64,000 nucleotides of DNA, taken from Ophioderma brevispina (Eukaryota; Echinodermata; Ophiuroidea; Amphilepidida; Ophiodermatidae). The DNA is taken from assembly GCA_023653785.1 (NCBI GenBank), contig JAMKCH010036036.1:89885-153884 (forward strand), written 5' to 3'. This document shows positions 24,446 to 38,479 of this stretch, in pieces (position 1 is the stretch's first letter; each line of letters opens with the position of its first letter). Under the pieces are notes generated by a model, which searched no databases, had not been told where the DNA came from, and worked only from the letters and a program-made list of their open reading frames with translations. The position numbers and the translations under genes are program-made.

Positions 24446-24914
24446 TGTAAAGGAGAACCCGTACAAACGAATATAGTTTTTTTTCTTTAAACAATACCAC
24501 TTATATAAATAATTATTGACCACATTATTCAGTGGTTTCATAGAATAACGGAATTATAAACCCTAACAAATGAATAAAACTATCTAGTCTGACCATGTGC
24601 TATTAAAAATCGCGCTAGGATATAAACGTGTCTACGGAACGACCGCACGTTTAGGTCAATTACTGCCATTGGAAAACACATTATGAAAGCATTATGTGTG
24701 AAGAGTATGACGCTACTGTGCCGTCCGCATTCGATAACACAAATACATATCCCAGATACATAAGCGCGAATTTCAAAGAGCGCGTGGTCAGACAAAAATG
24801 CTTTTAATTCGTTTTAGGGTTAGGATATTCCGTTTCCCATGAAATGAAAACAGTCCATGGTCATAATTGTTTAGCGTTATGTGTACGTTATTTTTGTACA
24901 GGTTCTCCTTTACA
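24446..24914. mobile_element. Non-autonomous TIR element with about 190-bp arms
   Basis: The ends are TGTAAAGGAGAACC and its reverse complement GGTTCTCCTTTACA. Inside, the arms stay similar for roughly 190 bp (for example TCTGACCATG near 24,590 mirrors CGCGTGGTCAGACA near 24,780). Units 1 and 4 carry the uninterrupted site (CTATTTATAGGAG then an AAAA-rich stretch), so this is a real insertion into unit 2. It has no coding capacity. Superfamily not assigned; the target duplication is unclear. Confidence 0.75.
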
Positions 24915-27519
24915 GGGCTTTGCGACACGTAAAAAAAATGGTGTGGCTTAGAATCTGTGTATTTTTTCCATGTTAACTGGATTTTAATAATCCAGACTTC
25001 AGAAGATAGCCTATCTGTCATAAAGACCATGACTGAAAAAATGGAGGTTTTAAAATGGCCGAAGAAACGGTGTTGAATATTAATTGGGCACATGTGTGTC
25101 ATTTTTCATGAGGCAGTACTAAATATAGATGACTTTTCAATATCGGACACCATTTGCGTTAAAAAGCAATATTGGCACATTTTTGAAGAGCGCCCCCAAT
25201 TTTCAAAATTTGATTATTGGACACGTTACTGTGGTGATTGTCCAGGAAGCTATACCTGCGAACGAGAAAGGAATGCTAAAAAAAATGCGTAGTTATCATA
25301 AAATAAAGCGATTTGGTACTAAGAATTGGATCCCAGGATGGACTAAGGCAGAGCTGAAAGGTCGTGTATGTCCGTCATGATGTGATGAAATAGTGCCACC
25401 TTGAGAAACTAAACTCTAAACTTGATTGCTCTGAAACATAAAACAACTAATGGATGCGTACACACGTAACATGGCGCTATTTCCCGGCTATTTCCATTGG
25501 AAGGCCTTTTCCAGCAGCCGTTGAATTATTCGGATCATCGATAATAATTATTCTAATTACAAAATTCTCGTTTGTGAGACCACAGACATTTTAGCTTAAA
25601 CATTCACATGTATAATTTACTTGCCAGGTACCAATGCAACCGTGTTAAAAATCTCAAATTTGTTGAAACAATTGGGGGAGCTCTTCAAAAAAATGTGTAA
25701 TAGTGCTTTCATATATTTTTAACCTTTGATGACTTAACAATACGACTGCGTATGTGGTTAGTGTTAAATCGTAATGACGTTACGCCATTTAAAAAGAATG
25801 ATGACTGTGTAAACGTGAGAACCACGGTTTTCAAAAAGTATCGTATGTCATCGGTTGAAGCAATAACTGACCTTAAAGGGAAACGTACAAATATATAACG
25901 TAATTCACATGTTTTTGCATATGCATAATGCTGTTCACATTACCATCACATACCGTCGCCTCCCCTGGACCAGAATATGGCGGGGAAAAAAGCAGCCGGT
26001 CATCGAGAATTTTTAAAATAATTGAAAAGAAAAATTGATTGCAGTAGAAGTATTTATATATAGCAAAAACAGGCCGTAACCAGGATTTTTTGGGGAGGGC
26101 GATGATTTTTAACAGGGCACTTTCCCCACAATCCCCCCGAAAACAGACACTTTTAATTTAGATAAAAATATGTGTTAGTTTTTTAAATACAACCACGTTT
26201 CTCTATTATATATGACGATTACGACAGCGTCTAAAAACTTAGTTTTTGGCTTTCAATCTCTACTTGTTTGTCCAAATAAACCATTTAAGTTCTCGGTATA
26301 GGTGTTCTACAACAATCAATAGTGCAAATTTAAAGAAATTTCCATCCTTGAAAATTCCTGTGTCAATTTAAAGGGAGAGCAGAGATTTGAATGATTTAAG
26401 TATAAAGTAAAATTAGAGATAGTAGCCATTAACTCTCAATCCCAAAATCTGAGATTGAATTTGGTTTTTCGCGTTTGATGAAAGTAAACCTTTGTGGAGT
26501 TTAAGCGGGTGGTGCCATAAAAAATTAGGATCGGATTTTATTACAATGTTGTGAGTTTTTATAAATGAAGAATACATAAATTTGAACTTAGCTATTTCAC
26601 ACATATGCGGAAAAGCATTAACATTTAAAAAACACAAATGTTAGAAAATCTAGGGCGGCATCCTCGGGAAATCTTTTTAACATGCTCCTTATTAAACTGG
26701 ACTTCTTTTAACTGGTGAGAAAATCAACACATTTACGGCCAACAAAACATTTGTTTTGTCAAACCTGTTCCTGAAAAACGCGCGAACGAGCACATTCTTC
26801 ATTCATGATAGTCGATAAAATGTATTTCCTGTGTGTATTTGCCAAGCGATATTATGAATAAAATGAAAACGACAAAATATGCCTCCAGACAAAACAAAAA
26901 AAATTAGTGATGACAGAACGAAGTGCAAAAGTTATATTCTAGCAATTTTTAGCAGTTTTTCTTCCCCTGTGGGAAACAAAGTTTGGAGTTATCATTACTT
27001 TAGTATCAATAAAAATTATAGAGAGCAGCAAAAAAAAAAAAAAAGAAAAAGAAAAAGAAGAAGTGATACGCTAGCCCATCGGGGACAAAAACTTTAAAGA
27101 GAGTATACCCATAAAATAATACTATAAAAACAAATTTCAGCCATGCTTAAGGATACATGGAAGAAAGAATGAAACATTTCACATGATATAAAATGCTTTG
27201 AGTGGGTGACAATCATCGGAGAGTAACATACCTTAAACGGAAAAGCGTCGTATATTTGATTAATGGCGGGGATAACATTAACGAGATGCAGAGGAAACAC
27301 TATACACGTAGAAGTGTGAAGAAATATGAGAGGAAGGAAGGAAAAAAAATCCGGGAACAAGGTTAAAAGAATGATGAAGACTTGGGAGACAAGACAAAAG
27401 TTTAATGTGTGAAAAACCAGAAACGGCTCGGTAATAGAACCGGTAAAACATGGTCACCGTGATGGTGTTATATATCTATGAGGAGTGACGCATCCTAACT
27501 TTTAAAACTGTGTGACAAA

Positions 27520-27735
27520 ACAGAAATATATGGCAGAAATAATTTTGAGCCCACATCTGTTCATCTCATTTATTAAGAACTTCTGAACCTTTTAGGAAAT
27601 GTAAGTTAGTCCTCTTTGTAGACGATGCACGTGTAAGGTTTTTTAGAGCAAATCTAATATGAGAGGTCACTCAAATGAGGGGGATCTGACAAATGTTACT
27701 GATTGGTATACCGGCTAATAAACTACACCATTATA
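27520..27735 (+). pseudogene. LINE RT relic, unit 2 copy
   Basis: Eroded copy of the RT fragment better seen at 43,095. ATAATTTTGAGCCCACATC encodes IILSPH, followed by LFISFIKN; the catalytic FADD has become FVDD (TTTGTAGACGAT), with stops around it. NEGDLTNVTDWY-like sequence follows near 27,675. Same position as in units 1 and 3. Confidence 0.6.
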
Positions 27736-28529
27736 ACACCCTGGTAAGGGCCTGCATTTATGAGATCTGGAGAAAATAAGGGGTAGATACGAGTGTACCA
27801 AATACAAATCTGGGAACATCTTTTTTAAACATAAACATTAAATAGATCTGATGGAAATGATGGCACCACCAAGGAAAGGCAGATTTCACAGTGGTTTGAA
27901 ATGTAATGCTTTTGTTCGCTGACATACGCAAGAAGAAAAAGAAGAACATCAAACACAGTTTAAAGCGAAAAAGAAAATTGATATCAGGGGTAAAACTGGA
28001 AGAGAGGTTGTTCAAAATTCTTTGAAGATAGTTTGGAAAAGGAGGCATTGAGTGACGGCGCACAAACAGGGGCCTCTCGGTGAGAGGAAATCACAAAAGG
28101 GGCAATGGTCGGCACATCGTGTAGGCTGGAAGTAGATATGGACAGTGATGGTTCTACCTCAATACGGACGGCGACGTGTTTTTGAAAAGATCGAAGGCAT
28201 TGTATTTCACAAGGAAGCAATGTCCCTGCCAACGTTTGTCTCATTTGATATGAATGATGGACATCTGAACATATCGTTTGCCATGATTCTTTTAAACCAA
28301 AGGTGGTTTACATCGGCTAAGATGAAGAAAACCAAGGGGCGAATAACCAAAAAGGGCATTATTTCCAAGTCTTACTAGAATAACTTTTGGTGTGTGTGGA
28401 AAATAAAAACTAAGTATGTACGTACAAATCGTGGTAATGATATTCACTGTCAAAACATTGACTATACGTGGTAATTACGACGCAATATTGACAAAATCTT
28501 CTAACTTAACGGTTTGTAACCTTGAGGTG

Positions 28530-29439
28530 TAGGACTATGGGGCGCATAGACCAAATAACAAGCTGCATAAAAAAATTCCGTAGTCATTCAAAGGGAGAAG
28601 ACAAAACCGGTGTAAAATTATTGATAAATAACATGACATAACCGTCTGTTCCCCAATAAAACTTGCACATTTTCTTAAAAATCGAATAAAATGTCACATC
28701 AATTTCTCTGTCAAAATATCAGTAAACCAATGGTTTGTATAGACTCAGCAAACCATTAATAAAGATATTACAATGGGCCGGAATGCGCGCCATTGTTTAT
28801 AGCACAGGTGTTATAACCTCCACGATTCGGTTGAGTAACAAAATACGCGTCTCTCACAATAACTAACAGTTTACATTATGATACAGGTCGTTGACCTAAG
28901 TTTTCTTCTGAAGCGCGGTAAATTGAATACACGGAAGTAGCAATAAGGTACGTATTTAATCTGACACAAAGTTTAGTTCAAAGCTTGACCAGCAACATTC
29001 TGGCATGATGTTTGTTTGTCCTTGCTTCCTTTCGAAAAAATTGATGAAAATCGTGCACTTAGAGCTCAAGATTTATTTATTAGCGAATGAGAATAAGTAT
29101 TTTGCGCTTATCGTCATTAACAAAAGACTTCGTCTAAATCGCGAGAGGTGGTAACACCTGAGTATGGTTCTGACACTAACCAGATGAAGGAATCTGAAGT
29201 GTTTTTGAAGGGTAATTGAATATCTTTAGCTCTAGATGCCTATTTTTAATTAAAATCACAAAAAGAAAAAAATTGAATTACATTTTATTCAGTTTCAAGA
29301 AAATGTGCAAGTTTTATTGGGGGCGGCAAAGATAGTAGTTATATGATTTAATAATGTATTATGAATTTACGCTTGGTTTGCTCTCCTCCGTGATAGAGCT
29401 TTACGAATCGACAGGCAGAAGGGCATGGCCCATACCCTA
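28530..29439. mobile_element. TIR element with about 165-180-bp inverted arms, unit 2
   Basis: Units 1 and 3 read CCTTGAGGT directly into TACA-TTTGCTA / TACATTAGCTATTGTTACA. Unit 2 has 910 bp inserted there. The outer ends TAGGACTATGGGG and CCCATACCCTA are inverted. Further in, CCCCAATAAAACTTGCACAT (28,650) mirrors ATGTGCAAGTTTTATTGGGG (29,301), and the sequence between outer end and this core also aligns in inverted orientation. No protein recognised; non-autonomous DNA element, superfamily unknown. Confidence 0.75.
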
Positions 29440-30340
29440 TTACATTTGTTATTGTTACATTAAAAGTTACTCCTAATCTAATAAAAATGATTAATACTGA
29501 TTCACGAATTGAACTAAAGAAGATTTAAACATTGACGGGCTTATGTGAATGTGATCAAGTTGATCTTTTCCATTGCTATGTAATGATGATTTATCATTAA
29601 GTTTTCTGTTATGTTCGTTTCAAGACAACGAGATAAATGCCACTGCTTCAACACCTTCCAACATTTTTTGTTACAAAAATAACAAAAGTACTTTTTACAC
29701 AGCAATTATCCTTTATTTGAAAACCTCCCAATTGCTATCATTCCGTAAACATTTGGTATATTAACGATTTCGACCAATTGTTCAAAACTATACCGCAAAA
29801 GTTTTAGACGAAAGGTCGTAACTGAGTTAATTTTAAAAGTAATCTGTCGAAATTCGCGTTACTCACGATGATACGACTTACTTTTGTGTTTTGATCATTT
29901 GAGTGGCAAGTTGCATATCATGTTTAAAGAACACACTTTACAACATGGGGGAAAGTGAAAAGCACAAGCTTCTATTGTGTTTTAATATGATCATTATTAT
30001 ATTGAGTCTGATACCAGCTTAGATGATTTCTCCAGCACATATAAAAAATCAAACCAGAGCGATAAATTAGAGTAAGATATGCTGACCTTTTATTTCAGCA
30101 TATTTTAACGTTTCACTGTCCTACACTGAGATTAAGAGAAGAAGTATATCACATAACAACCATGAGAACGACAAAAATCTAATCAAAGCGCTAATTCAGC
30201 TCTGCTTCGTCGCCATTACTTTAGGACAAGCAGCCACGCCCAAAAACACTGTGCAATTCGACGTCACACTTATCCATTTGCATGAAATCTTCCTTGCCGC
30301 ACGGTGGAGATACAAAAATGGTATGGGACCAGTGTTCACT

Positions 30341-30490
30341 TTGAACAAATGTGGAATTCAATAAGCCCGCCTGTATACTTTTAACATTATGTGGAATTCA
30401 ATAAGACCACCTGTTAAGTTGAACATATGTGGAATTCAATAAGACCACCTGTTAAGTTGAACATATGTGGAATTCAATGACAGGTGCAAT
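30341..30490. repeat. 38-40-bp minisatellite, four units
   Basis: GTGGAATTCA occurs at 30,351, 30,391, 30,429 and 30,467, each within a unit of the form GAACATATGTGGAATTCAAT plus AAGACCACCTGTTAA. The two central units are nearly identical. It is specific to unit 2. Confidence 0.9.
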
Positions 30491-31349
30491 GTGGATGCCT
30501 TACCCCTCGAGTTTCGATCCAGCAGTAGGTTTTCTTTAGTCAATCTCAAATGGCAGCTGTTTCTTTTGTTTAAATGAATATTTCCCTCTAACTTGAAATA
30601 ATAAACTTGTTTTTAAAAAGAAGATACCATCGGATTTTCCATTCGAATTCTTGACAAACTTTACAAAATAAATCGATACTACTATTGTGATGAGCATTCA
30701 AAATGAACCTCTCACAATGTAAAATTACTTAAAGACATTTCTTCTTCTAGAAATTGGCAAGTGAAAATTTTAAAACGCCGTTGCTATGACGCTGTGACAG
30801 TTTTCAGATTTGTTGAAGGGTTGATGGTTGAGCATTAGGGTTCTGCATGGCGAGCCACAGATTGCATAATGTCTGTTACCATTTTGTAGACTACACTATA
30901 ATTTGAAATCAGTAAGAGAATAAGCAAATTATTCAAGTCAGCACAGACATGGCCTCAGTATCAGTTTAGTAATTTTAGAAAACTTGTCAAATAACCATAG
31001 TCTACTGGGTAAATTTGAGAAGCTATTATCTAGAAGCTACTGACATCTATCATTGCTATTTCTATACTGACGTAGGCAAAGTTGCAATTATATTTACACA
31101 TTAGCACTTATGGTTAGAAAAAAGACCCACTAGGGATGAATTCATGTTGACTAATGAGTTCAACTTACAAAGACTCTTAGATTTACGGAAATGACCAACG
31201 ACATCGTCCATACTATGCTATAATGATTGTATCAACCGGTTTGCCTAACAGCGATGCTTATACTAATAGGCAATTTATTTGAAGTGCATGTAATCGGTCC
31301 CAGAGATTATTTTATTCGAAGAAATGAATGTTGTGTTTCATTTTAGAAC

Positions 31350-31426
31350 TTTTAACTCTTAACTCGTAAACACGAGGGGGGGGGGTTGTGATCACCCCCT
31401 TGGTAAGACGAAGGTTAAAGCACGAA
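31350..31426. mobile_element. Deleted TTAA/G-run MITE, unit 2
   Basis: A G run, GATCACCCCC, and then CTTGGTAAGACGAAGGTTAA (31,407-31,426) match the right end of the element at 38,480-38,981. The other side, TTAACTCGTAAACACGAGG, is a plausible decayed left end. Units 1 and 3 lack it. Probably an internally deleted copy of about 75 bp. Confidence 0.55.
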
Positions 31427-31639
31427 TTGTAACCATATACTATTTGTTCAATTATAATGGTGTTTTACATTTAGTTAGGACTAAACAAAAGACAGCTGAC
31501 ATTTGTGATGTTCGTATACCTCTTGTAAGATATGTAGGGAGTTTTAGTTGTATATATTTACATGATGGCCGCTGTGACGAAAAAAAATGACGACCTCTAT
31601 AGGTTGCTGACAACCATGGTAATTTGGTGATTTCGACGA

Positions 31640-31890
<251 letters not shown>

Positions 31891-32229
31891 TAATTTGCGA
31901 TACTATCTTCAATATTTTAATCGTATCTGGTACAAACATAACATCACCATAAGCATACCCAAACGTTACTCTATTTTTGCAAGCTTTGTGACAGACGTTT
32001 CAATCGCTAGCAAAGAGAAATTCACAACACAATCAAAACAGACCTTTCATCATTTCACATAGACCACAGCTGTATTTTAATTCTAATAGCATCAACGAAT
32101 TTATTTTCCTTCCAAGATAGAAATGATTACTTTGGACGATAAGGATTTTTCTGAATTCCTGTTTTATATGTTGTACACGTTTCATTATATTTACTGAATT
32201 GAATTCGTTTCAACATCAAATTAGCGACC

Positions 32230-33110
32230 CTTCTAGGCGATAAAATCGTTGAGTGGTTTTCAACAACATGGAAATCGAATTCATATTGACAGAAATTATT
32301 GTTTCGTGGTTAAACAACCTCAAAGACATAGTTTGTTTTCTCTAAGGGTGAATTCCCAGCAACACGATGTTGTGATTTCACTTTACAATACAGGTGATAG
32401 GACTTGTAACCTCCTACAGGCCAAATACACCCCGGCCACATATTTTGCATTCCAATTAAATAACAAAAAGTCACAGACAATGTGTCTAATGTTTATGTTA
32501 TTATGTACGATCGACGAAACAAGTGGAAGATTTTACCTCCATTGTGACATGATTGACATTTTGTATTATAACTATCGAACTACAATTTTTTTAAATGGTT
32601 GAAACGTGATGAATATGTTGATGAACTGTTTAACACATTCAGACCCTTTTCATATTTTTACCCCTGTGTAAACCTTTTCCCGATTATATTCCACTACTTT
32701 CCGAGATTTCGAGGTAGATTTCCTTAGATTTTTAGTAAGTTATCCCAAATGTCAAACAATACAAAATTCTGTTTATAAACCTTTTGTTGCAACTATTTTG
32801 GGATTGTGGAGCTTATTTTCATAAATTCACCCGTCTATAAGGTCCTTTTTTTATCCTGGTGAAGTGTAGATTGTGAGATGTCAGGAAGAGGGTTCTGTCT
32901 GGAACTGACATTTGGATTTATTCCTAAGGCTTGAGCAACTCATGCAATGTTAGCTTCGGACCTACCAGTAATCCGCCTTCTTCTTGATGCTTGCAATTGC
33001 CTGTTATGGTTCCATGATCGTGGAATTTCCTAGCCTAGCCCTTTTTATTCTTGGCTTGCTTACCGAGTATGTTGCTGCTGACAATGGTAATTGTTACTAC
33101 TGCCTAACAT
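32230..33110. other. Unit 2 version of the well-conserved block, with a deletion
   Basis: Matches 16,731-16,895 and then jumps at GATAGGACTTGTAACC to the equivalent of 17,695, losing about 800 bp. The short sequence ACTTG occurs at both ends of the lost segment in unit 1, as expected for a microhomology deletion. The rest is more diverged from units 1 and 3 than those two are from each other. Confidence 0.65.
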
Positions 33111-33929
33111 GAAAGCCTCCATAAATGTTATTTATTATTTCTATCAATTAGTTGTTTGAATTCTGTCAATCGGTTTATTCTTGTGCTCTTATCCTTTTAA
33201 TAAAAGAAGTAGCCCTACAAGAATGAGTACCATTGTATCAGGAAGAATTTACGTATTCTGCTCTCGTCTTGCTAGCGCATTACCTATTTATTCCTTTCTC
33301 CTGTATAAATATTTTGCTAGGTTTTTATCAATGTCAGGGCGGCCAACTTTGTGAAACACTGTGATTTGTTTAACTTCAATCCTAGTAATGTAAATATCCA
33401 GCGCCCACGAAATGATAAAATTGCCTTGGCACGACAAATACCCAAATTTGCTCGTAATATTGAAGACCAACAGGAAAGGTCTGATGTTTAATTCCACGGT
33501 TGTTATTGAAACAACAGCACATACTTTATATTTATTAAATTCAAATGTTATTCATTAAAGATATCCTACCCTTTTCAACGACCTTGGTCGCGGAATTGGG
33601 GATCTTATGAATACCACTCAGGTATACCACCCTGGAGATACGTAATTGTATACGAAGTTATGTGCTACTTTCAAGAACAAAGAACTCGCATAACTTGTCC
33701 GGACAGGTCGATGATGATCAACAGTCGGTAGAACACTGATCTATTTTAATATTTATCATAATTCAACAATATGTTTGCTTAACTAAAACATATTTTTTTA
33801 TCATAAACACTACGATTGACTTTTCTGATATTTAGTTGTCTTGATATTTACACTGTTACAGGGCAGATCAGTAAGCTGTACTTTTTGACACGTTCTATAT
33901 ACGCACGTTTAATAGGCCAAACTGCGCTA

Positions 33930-34790
33930 ACTTATACAAGTGTGAAAATAGTCCCAACCGTTTCAGTGGGAAAACCACAACAAGGATACCCAGCCAAAAG
34001 TAATCAGAGGGATGAGTAAAAACAGCAAAGATAAGAATTAATTGCTCATCTCAACTGGCATGAGTTGGGATGTTGGGATGAGCATTTTATTCTTATTTAC
34101 GGTAACATAATTACTCTTTGCATAGGCCATTGCATTGTTTAACGCAACAGTTAAGTGTAAGTTTTCACCGTTGTTTCATCACCAAAGACCGGATAAAATT
34201 AAACTTTGTTGCTCTTAATAGGCATAATTCGTCCATACAATGAAAGCAACACACTGTTAATTGTTATATCTATTGGACGCCACTCAATATATCGATTCAA
34301 ATTGCGTTTATTTATTAATATCAATGTAAATATTACAAGCCAATTGATACCACTTAGCAGCCCATTTGGTTCAGAGGCAACGTTGATTCACGGTTTCTAG
34401 TACCAATTTAAAATAAATACAACTTCGATACAAGAGAGACAGAACTGATATAATCGCAGTCTTTTCCTATTTCCAATGACATGAATGACGAAATGTATCC
34501 AGCAATATTGCATTTGATTGCAATAATGTGAAAGTAATGCGACAATGTACAGGCCCTGTTTACAAGGGTTGTTTAAGCCAATTGGCGACTGGTTAGTTCG
34601 GGGATAAGGCCCCTTGAAGACCATTTGGCATACCGGAATTGTGTATTCCTTATTTGATTAGTTTTAAAAGCCCGGGCTCAAACTTTTGAACCCCAGATTG
34701 CCAAGAGTGATGTCATACCGTAAATACGTTAGAAGAGACTAATAAGAAATAACCTGTTCAAGTTATCTCTTTTTGCAAAACTTACGATGG
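33930..34790. other. Unit-2-specific insertions, unclassified
   Basis: Compared with unit 1, extra DNA lies at about 33,930-34,120 (containing the hairpin-like GGGATGTTGGGATGAGC and GCTCATCTCAACTGG) and at about 34,400-34,785. No termini, tail or protein were recognised in either. Confidence 0.45.
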
Positions 34791-35239
34791 TCTATGATTT
34801 CGCTAAAAAATCAAGGTAGACGCATACAATGCACAGGAACAAATATATTATATATTAAAATAAAGGCATATTGCCGCTATTCCTTTGGCAGATGACAGTT
34901 CCATATGCAGCAATTTGAGAGATTTTTTTGCAAAGTTTACCTCAAAACGGTCAATTTTGATCATACTTACTTGATCATCCACAACATTCCCAACCGGTCA
35001 ATGTATTGTTTTATATATAAAGGCTAGTGGAGCCGCTAATAATTCTCTTGATCAAAAATATTTTCATCTCTTAATCTTAATAACTTCATGAACTTGCACA
35101 TGAAGAACAAAGATAGCCGGAGGCGTCATTTTAGTGGGTCATGTATTGATTGGTAATAGTATACGGTACTTATCCTTGTCTGGCCGAAATGTTACGGTCA
35201 TATATGATGGTTATCTAACCGTCTTCAGCATGCGTTGGT

Positions 35240-35919
35240 CACACCATTTACGTCTTGGCACGCAGCGCCGGCCATTGTTGAATGGCCGGCAAACCTTGGC
35301 AAATCTTCACTGCGCTAGGGAGTTATCAACCACGCCATAATCGGCTGAGCGTGGGAAACTCCACGTACACACAGTGTCAGATAGCGTTGATTCGGATTTT
35401 TTGTACATTGCGGTACTCTGGAGATTGCGCAAAATACTTGGCCTATCGTAACGATTTACGCACCAAAATATTCCTAACTAAATTGTCTAGTTAGCTGACT
35501 AGTTTATAATATAGGTTTATTTTTGGAAAAAGACAAAAAAAAAAACGTGAAAAATACGATCCATACAAGCATTTTTCTTACCTTATCAGCTGGCTCAATT
35601 CTCGATTGCTGCTGTCAAGTCATGCCACACGCCAGGCTTACAAAAACTATTGAGCTAAGGGGTCTTTTTTGTCAGGAACCCGTTTCTAACATCAGATCGA
35701 CCACCTGATTCGTTGATTTCGCGATATCCAAGGTACCGCGAAACCGTTTTTTATTCCTTGTTCAAGCTAATCGCAGAGCCTTTAACACAGCGTTTGGCTG
35801 CTAGGGAGTCCCATGACGTAGCGCATGTCTAAGAATAGCCGGACAATTAACGATGCGGATACGGAATAGGTGGCGCTGTGTCCCAGCAGTAGAGATGCTT
35901 TGGGAGCGTAAATGGTGTG
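35240..35919. mobile_element. 680-bp element with perfect 13-bp TIRs
   Basis: Begins CACACCATTTACG and ends CGTAAATGGTGTG, a perfect inverted pair. Units 2/4-type empty sites read ...GCATGCGTAGGCGCATT..., showing that the DNA between GCGTTGGT and GCATTGGT is inserted. An internal hairpin GCCGGCCATT/AATGGCCGGC lies at 35,268-35,291. GC content is visibly above the surroundings. No transposase recognised. Confidence 0.7.
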
Positions 35920-36316
35920 AGGTGCATTGGTATTTAAACAAACTCCATGTCGTAAGGTGGCAACCAGGGTTGATGTACTGTAACGACTCCAAACGCAAAC
36001 ATTTGTGGCACGATGATAACTTTATTCCTAGACTGTAATATGGACCACTTCAACTCCATCATCATGATTATTGCTTTTCAACTTGTGTCTGTTTCGAAGT
36101 TTTGCATTATCTAGAGCGTCTTTTCTATAGTCCTTGACAAAGAACATGTTGATTTATGAAAGGGCAGGGTGCCACTCTTCTATGTAAAGTTCATTATGAA
36201 AATGCATTATGAAAATAGGGCTGTCTCTTAGCAATGATTCTCAGCAATGATTTCTCAGCGTTTGCATTTCTTAGCCCTGTTTGTTCGTGACTTTATCGTA
36301 CACATTTAAATAAACT

Positions 36317-37520
36317 GTAGTACTGACTAATTTAAGAATATACAATGACCATTAATACTGTAGTTGATTTTCAACTAGCCAAACGGCCCAGATTTTAGTA
36401 TTTTTGCAGATATATGTTACATACATGACACCTAAGCATGTTGTTTTTCAAAATGTAGAAATGGCACGAGATATTTGAGATCAATGTATCCGAAAATGGA
36501 CAGAAACCATCGGGAAATATAATATTTAATATTTGAATTAACTGCAATATCATACTGCAGCTGATCACTGTGAGGTCAAGAAGGCCATATATCCCTCGTG
36601 TGCGTGGGAGAGTGCGGTAAAATATAGCATAAGCTGATAAAAGCAACGTACGCAAAGAACTTGTTAAGCGGCTAACAACGCACTATTCCTAATGAAAATT
36701 GTCTTCATGGTTAACCATTGGAAATATCTGTAGAATAACAGGTTATAACCGTGTTGACTCATTCAACCTATCATTGGAATAGTTGCATTAAACTTCTTCA
36801 AATATTTAGATAGAATTCCTGACTATCATTTGGTGATAAATGTATTCCGTGGAGCTTTGAGGTAGACACGATTTCTCCAACGGGGTAACCCCGCGGTCAT
36901 GAAATTAGCAGTATATGTAACAAAAGATAACCAATGGATGTTGAAAACAATGAAAACCTATCCGAATCCATTTAGGAGCCCAACGTATCAAAATAAAAGT
37001 CTCGCGAAATATGTATACTTAACGCTGATCTTAAACAATGACACTGATACCCACTGGAAGAGAATAAGAAAGTGTTCTGCTTCGATAGTGCCTCCCTGCA
37101 GCTATCATCTAAATTATGCAAAAAACAATTCCATCAAGAGTCCTTCATAAATATTTTCGAAATGACTAATGCAATGACTTTCTACACTGAATAAGGTACG
37201 GCGTACTGTATATCCATGTGTTAAGGCAATTAGATGATCACTTGTATTGTGGAAAAGAGTCAGTTGTGGTATGCAAGTATCGTTGTTACCTTAAGGGCGA
37301 CTTAGTCCAGGGCGGTGTAACAAAAGTCTGCCTTTTAACAGACTCGTAATCAAGTGTTCTCTGTCCATTCATTATTATTTATTAGTGGCCTCTGTTCGCT
37401 TGAGGCTGTGTTTTTCAAACCATGCATGCATCATCGATATTTAATACACCATTACCTACTTTATTATCAAATTGGTATATTCAGGGGGTAAAATGGCAGA
37501 GAGGTAGTTTCGGCATGTTA
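36317..37520 (+). other. Conserved island, unit 3 copy
   Basis: Carries the 83-codon frame at 36,899-37,150, intact, but with about ten amino-acid-changing differences and one silent difference from the unit-4 copy. The upstream CGGGG-TAA-CCCCG hairpin is intact. Directly after the island, unit 3 has lost the acidic stretch present at 8,650-8,740 and 54,500-54,600. Confidence 0.5.
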
Positions 37521-38479
37521 TGAACAGGCGTTAGGATGAAAATCTGGCGGGTTTAGGCAAGCACTTGTAATGAGCATTATAATACAATTGCCATATACGT
37601 GGCAGACATTGAAATGACAACCACAACATCGATAGTGTTTGGTGAATTTGTATCTTTATTTCAATATATACTTGTAGGCTTCCAATTGTTTCCTCAAAAA
37701 GTTCATCCCTGTCTGAAATGTCAATTCGAATCTTAACGTCTTTAAAATCCCTACAACTATCATTCTGAACTGTTATGCGAAAAAAATATTTTATTTTGTG
37801 GACTTAACACTTAACATGAATGCGCTGAAGCTGTGCCTTTGTATAATGCTTTAGTCAAGAGTCTCTTTGGAACTGATGACAATCTGTATCCGGATTTATC
37901 ACCAAGAAATCTATATAAAAATATTGTAGTTAACTTCAAGGTTGAACCACTAGTACTTACAAGTTTCTTGTTTTGTAAAACTAAAATGAAAAACCGTTTC
38001 TAGATAACGCGTCTTAATTGAATTTTTTTATGTTAAAAAAAGGCTCCCAAACAGTGATCTAAGTAATGTTGTTAAATGTTTGGTATTACCAAACTTATAT
38101 CATTAGTTTTAGCTTCTTTAGATCGATTGTGTTGAATATGTACCTAGATTAACATAGAAGTCACACCAAATACCAAACGCTTTTTCGTAAGAGCAATTAC
38201 AAATTCTGAAGGTTAAATGTAGCTGCGATGCCGTTCATCTACTCAGATATGCTATAGATATTAACTGAAGAAGACCTCCAAGAGGAAGATTTTTGCACCC
38301 CAGGTTAAAGTAATATTGCGTCATTTGATACCATTTGTTTTGAATATTGACATATTAACAACCAAGTTAATTAAGATGCAAATTATCAAGAATCCTTGAA
38401 AAAAGACGTTGTGGTTTCGTCCTTCGCTTAAAGGGTTGCACCTTTGTGGTATTGACTGTATCTTTTAATCGCCTATTAA

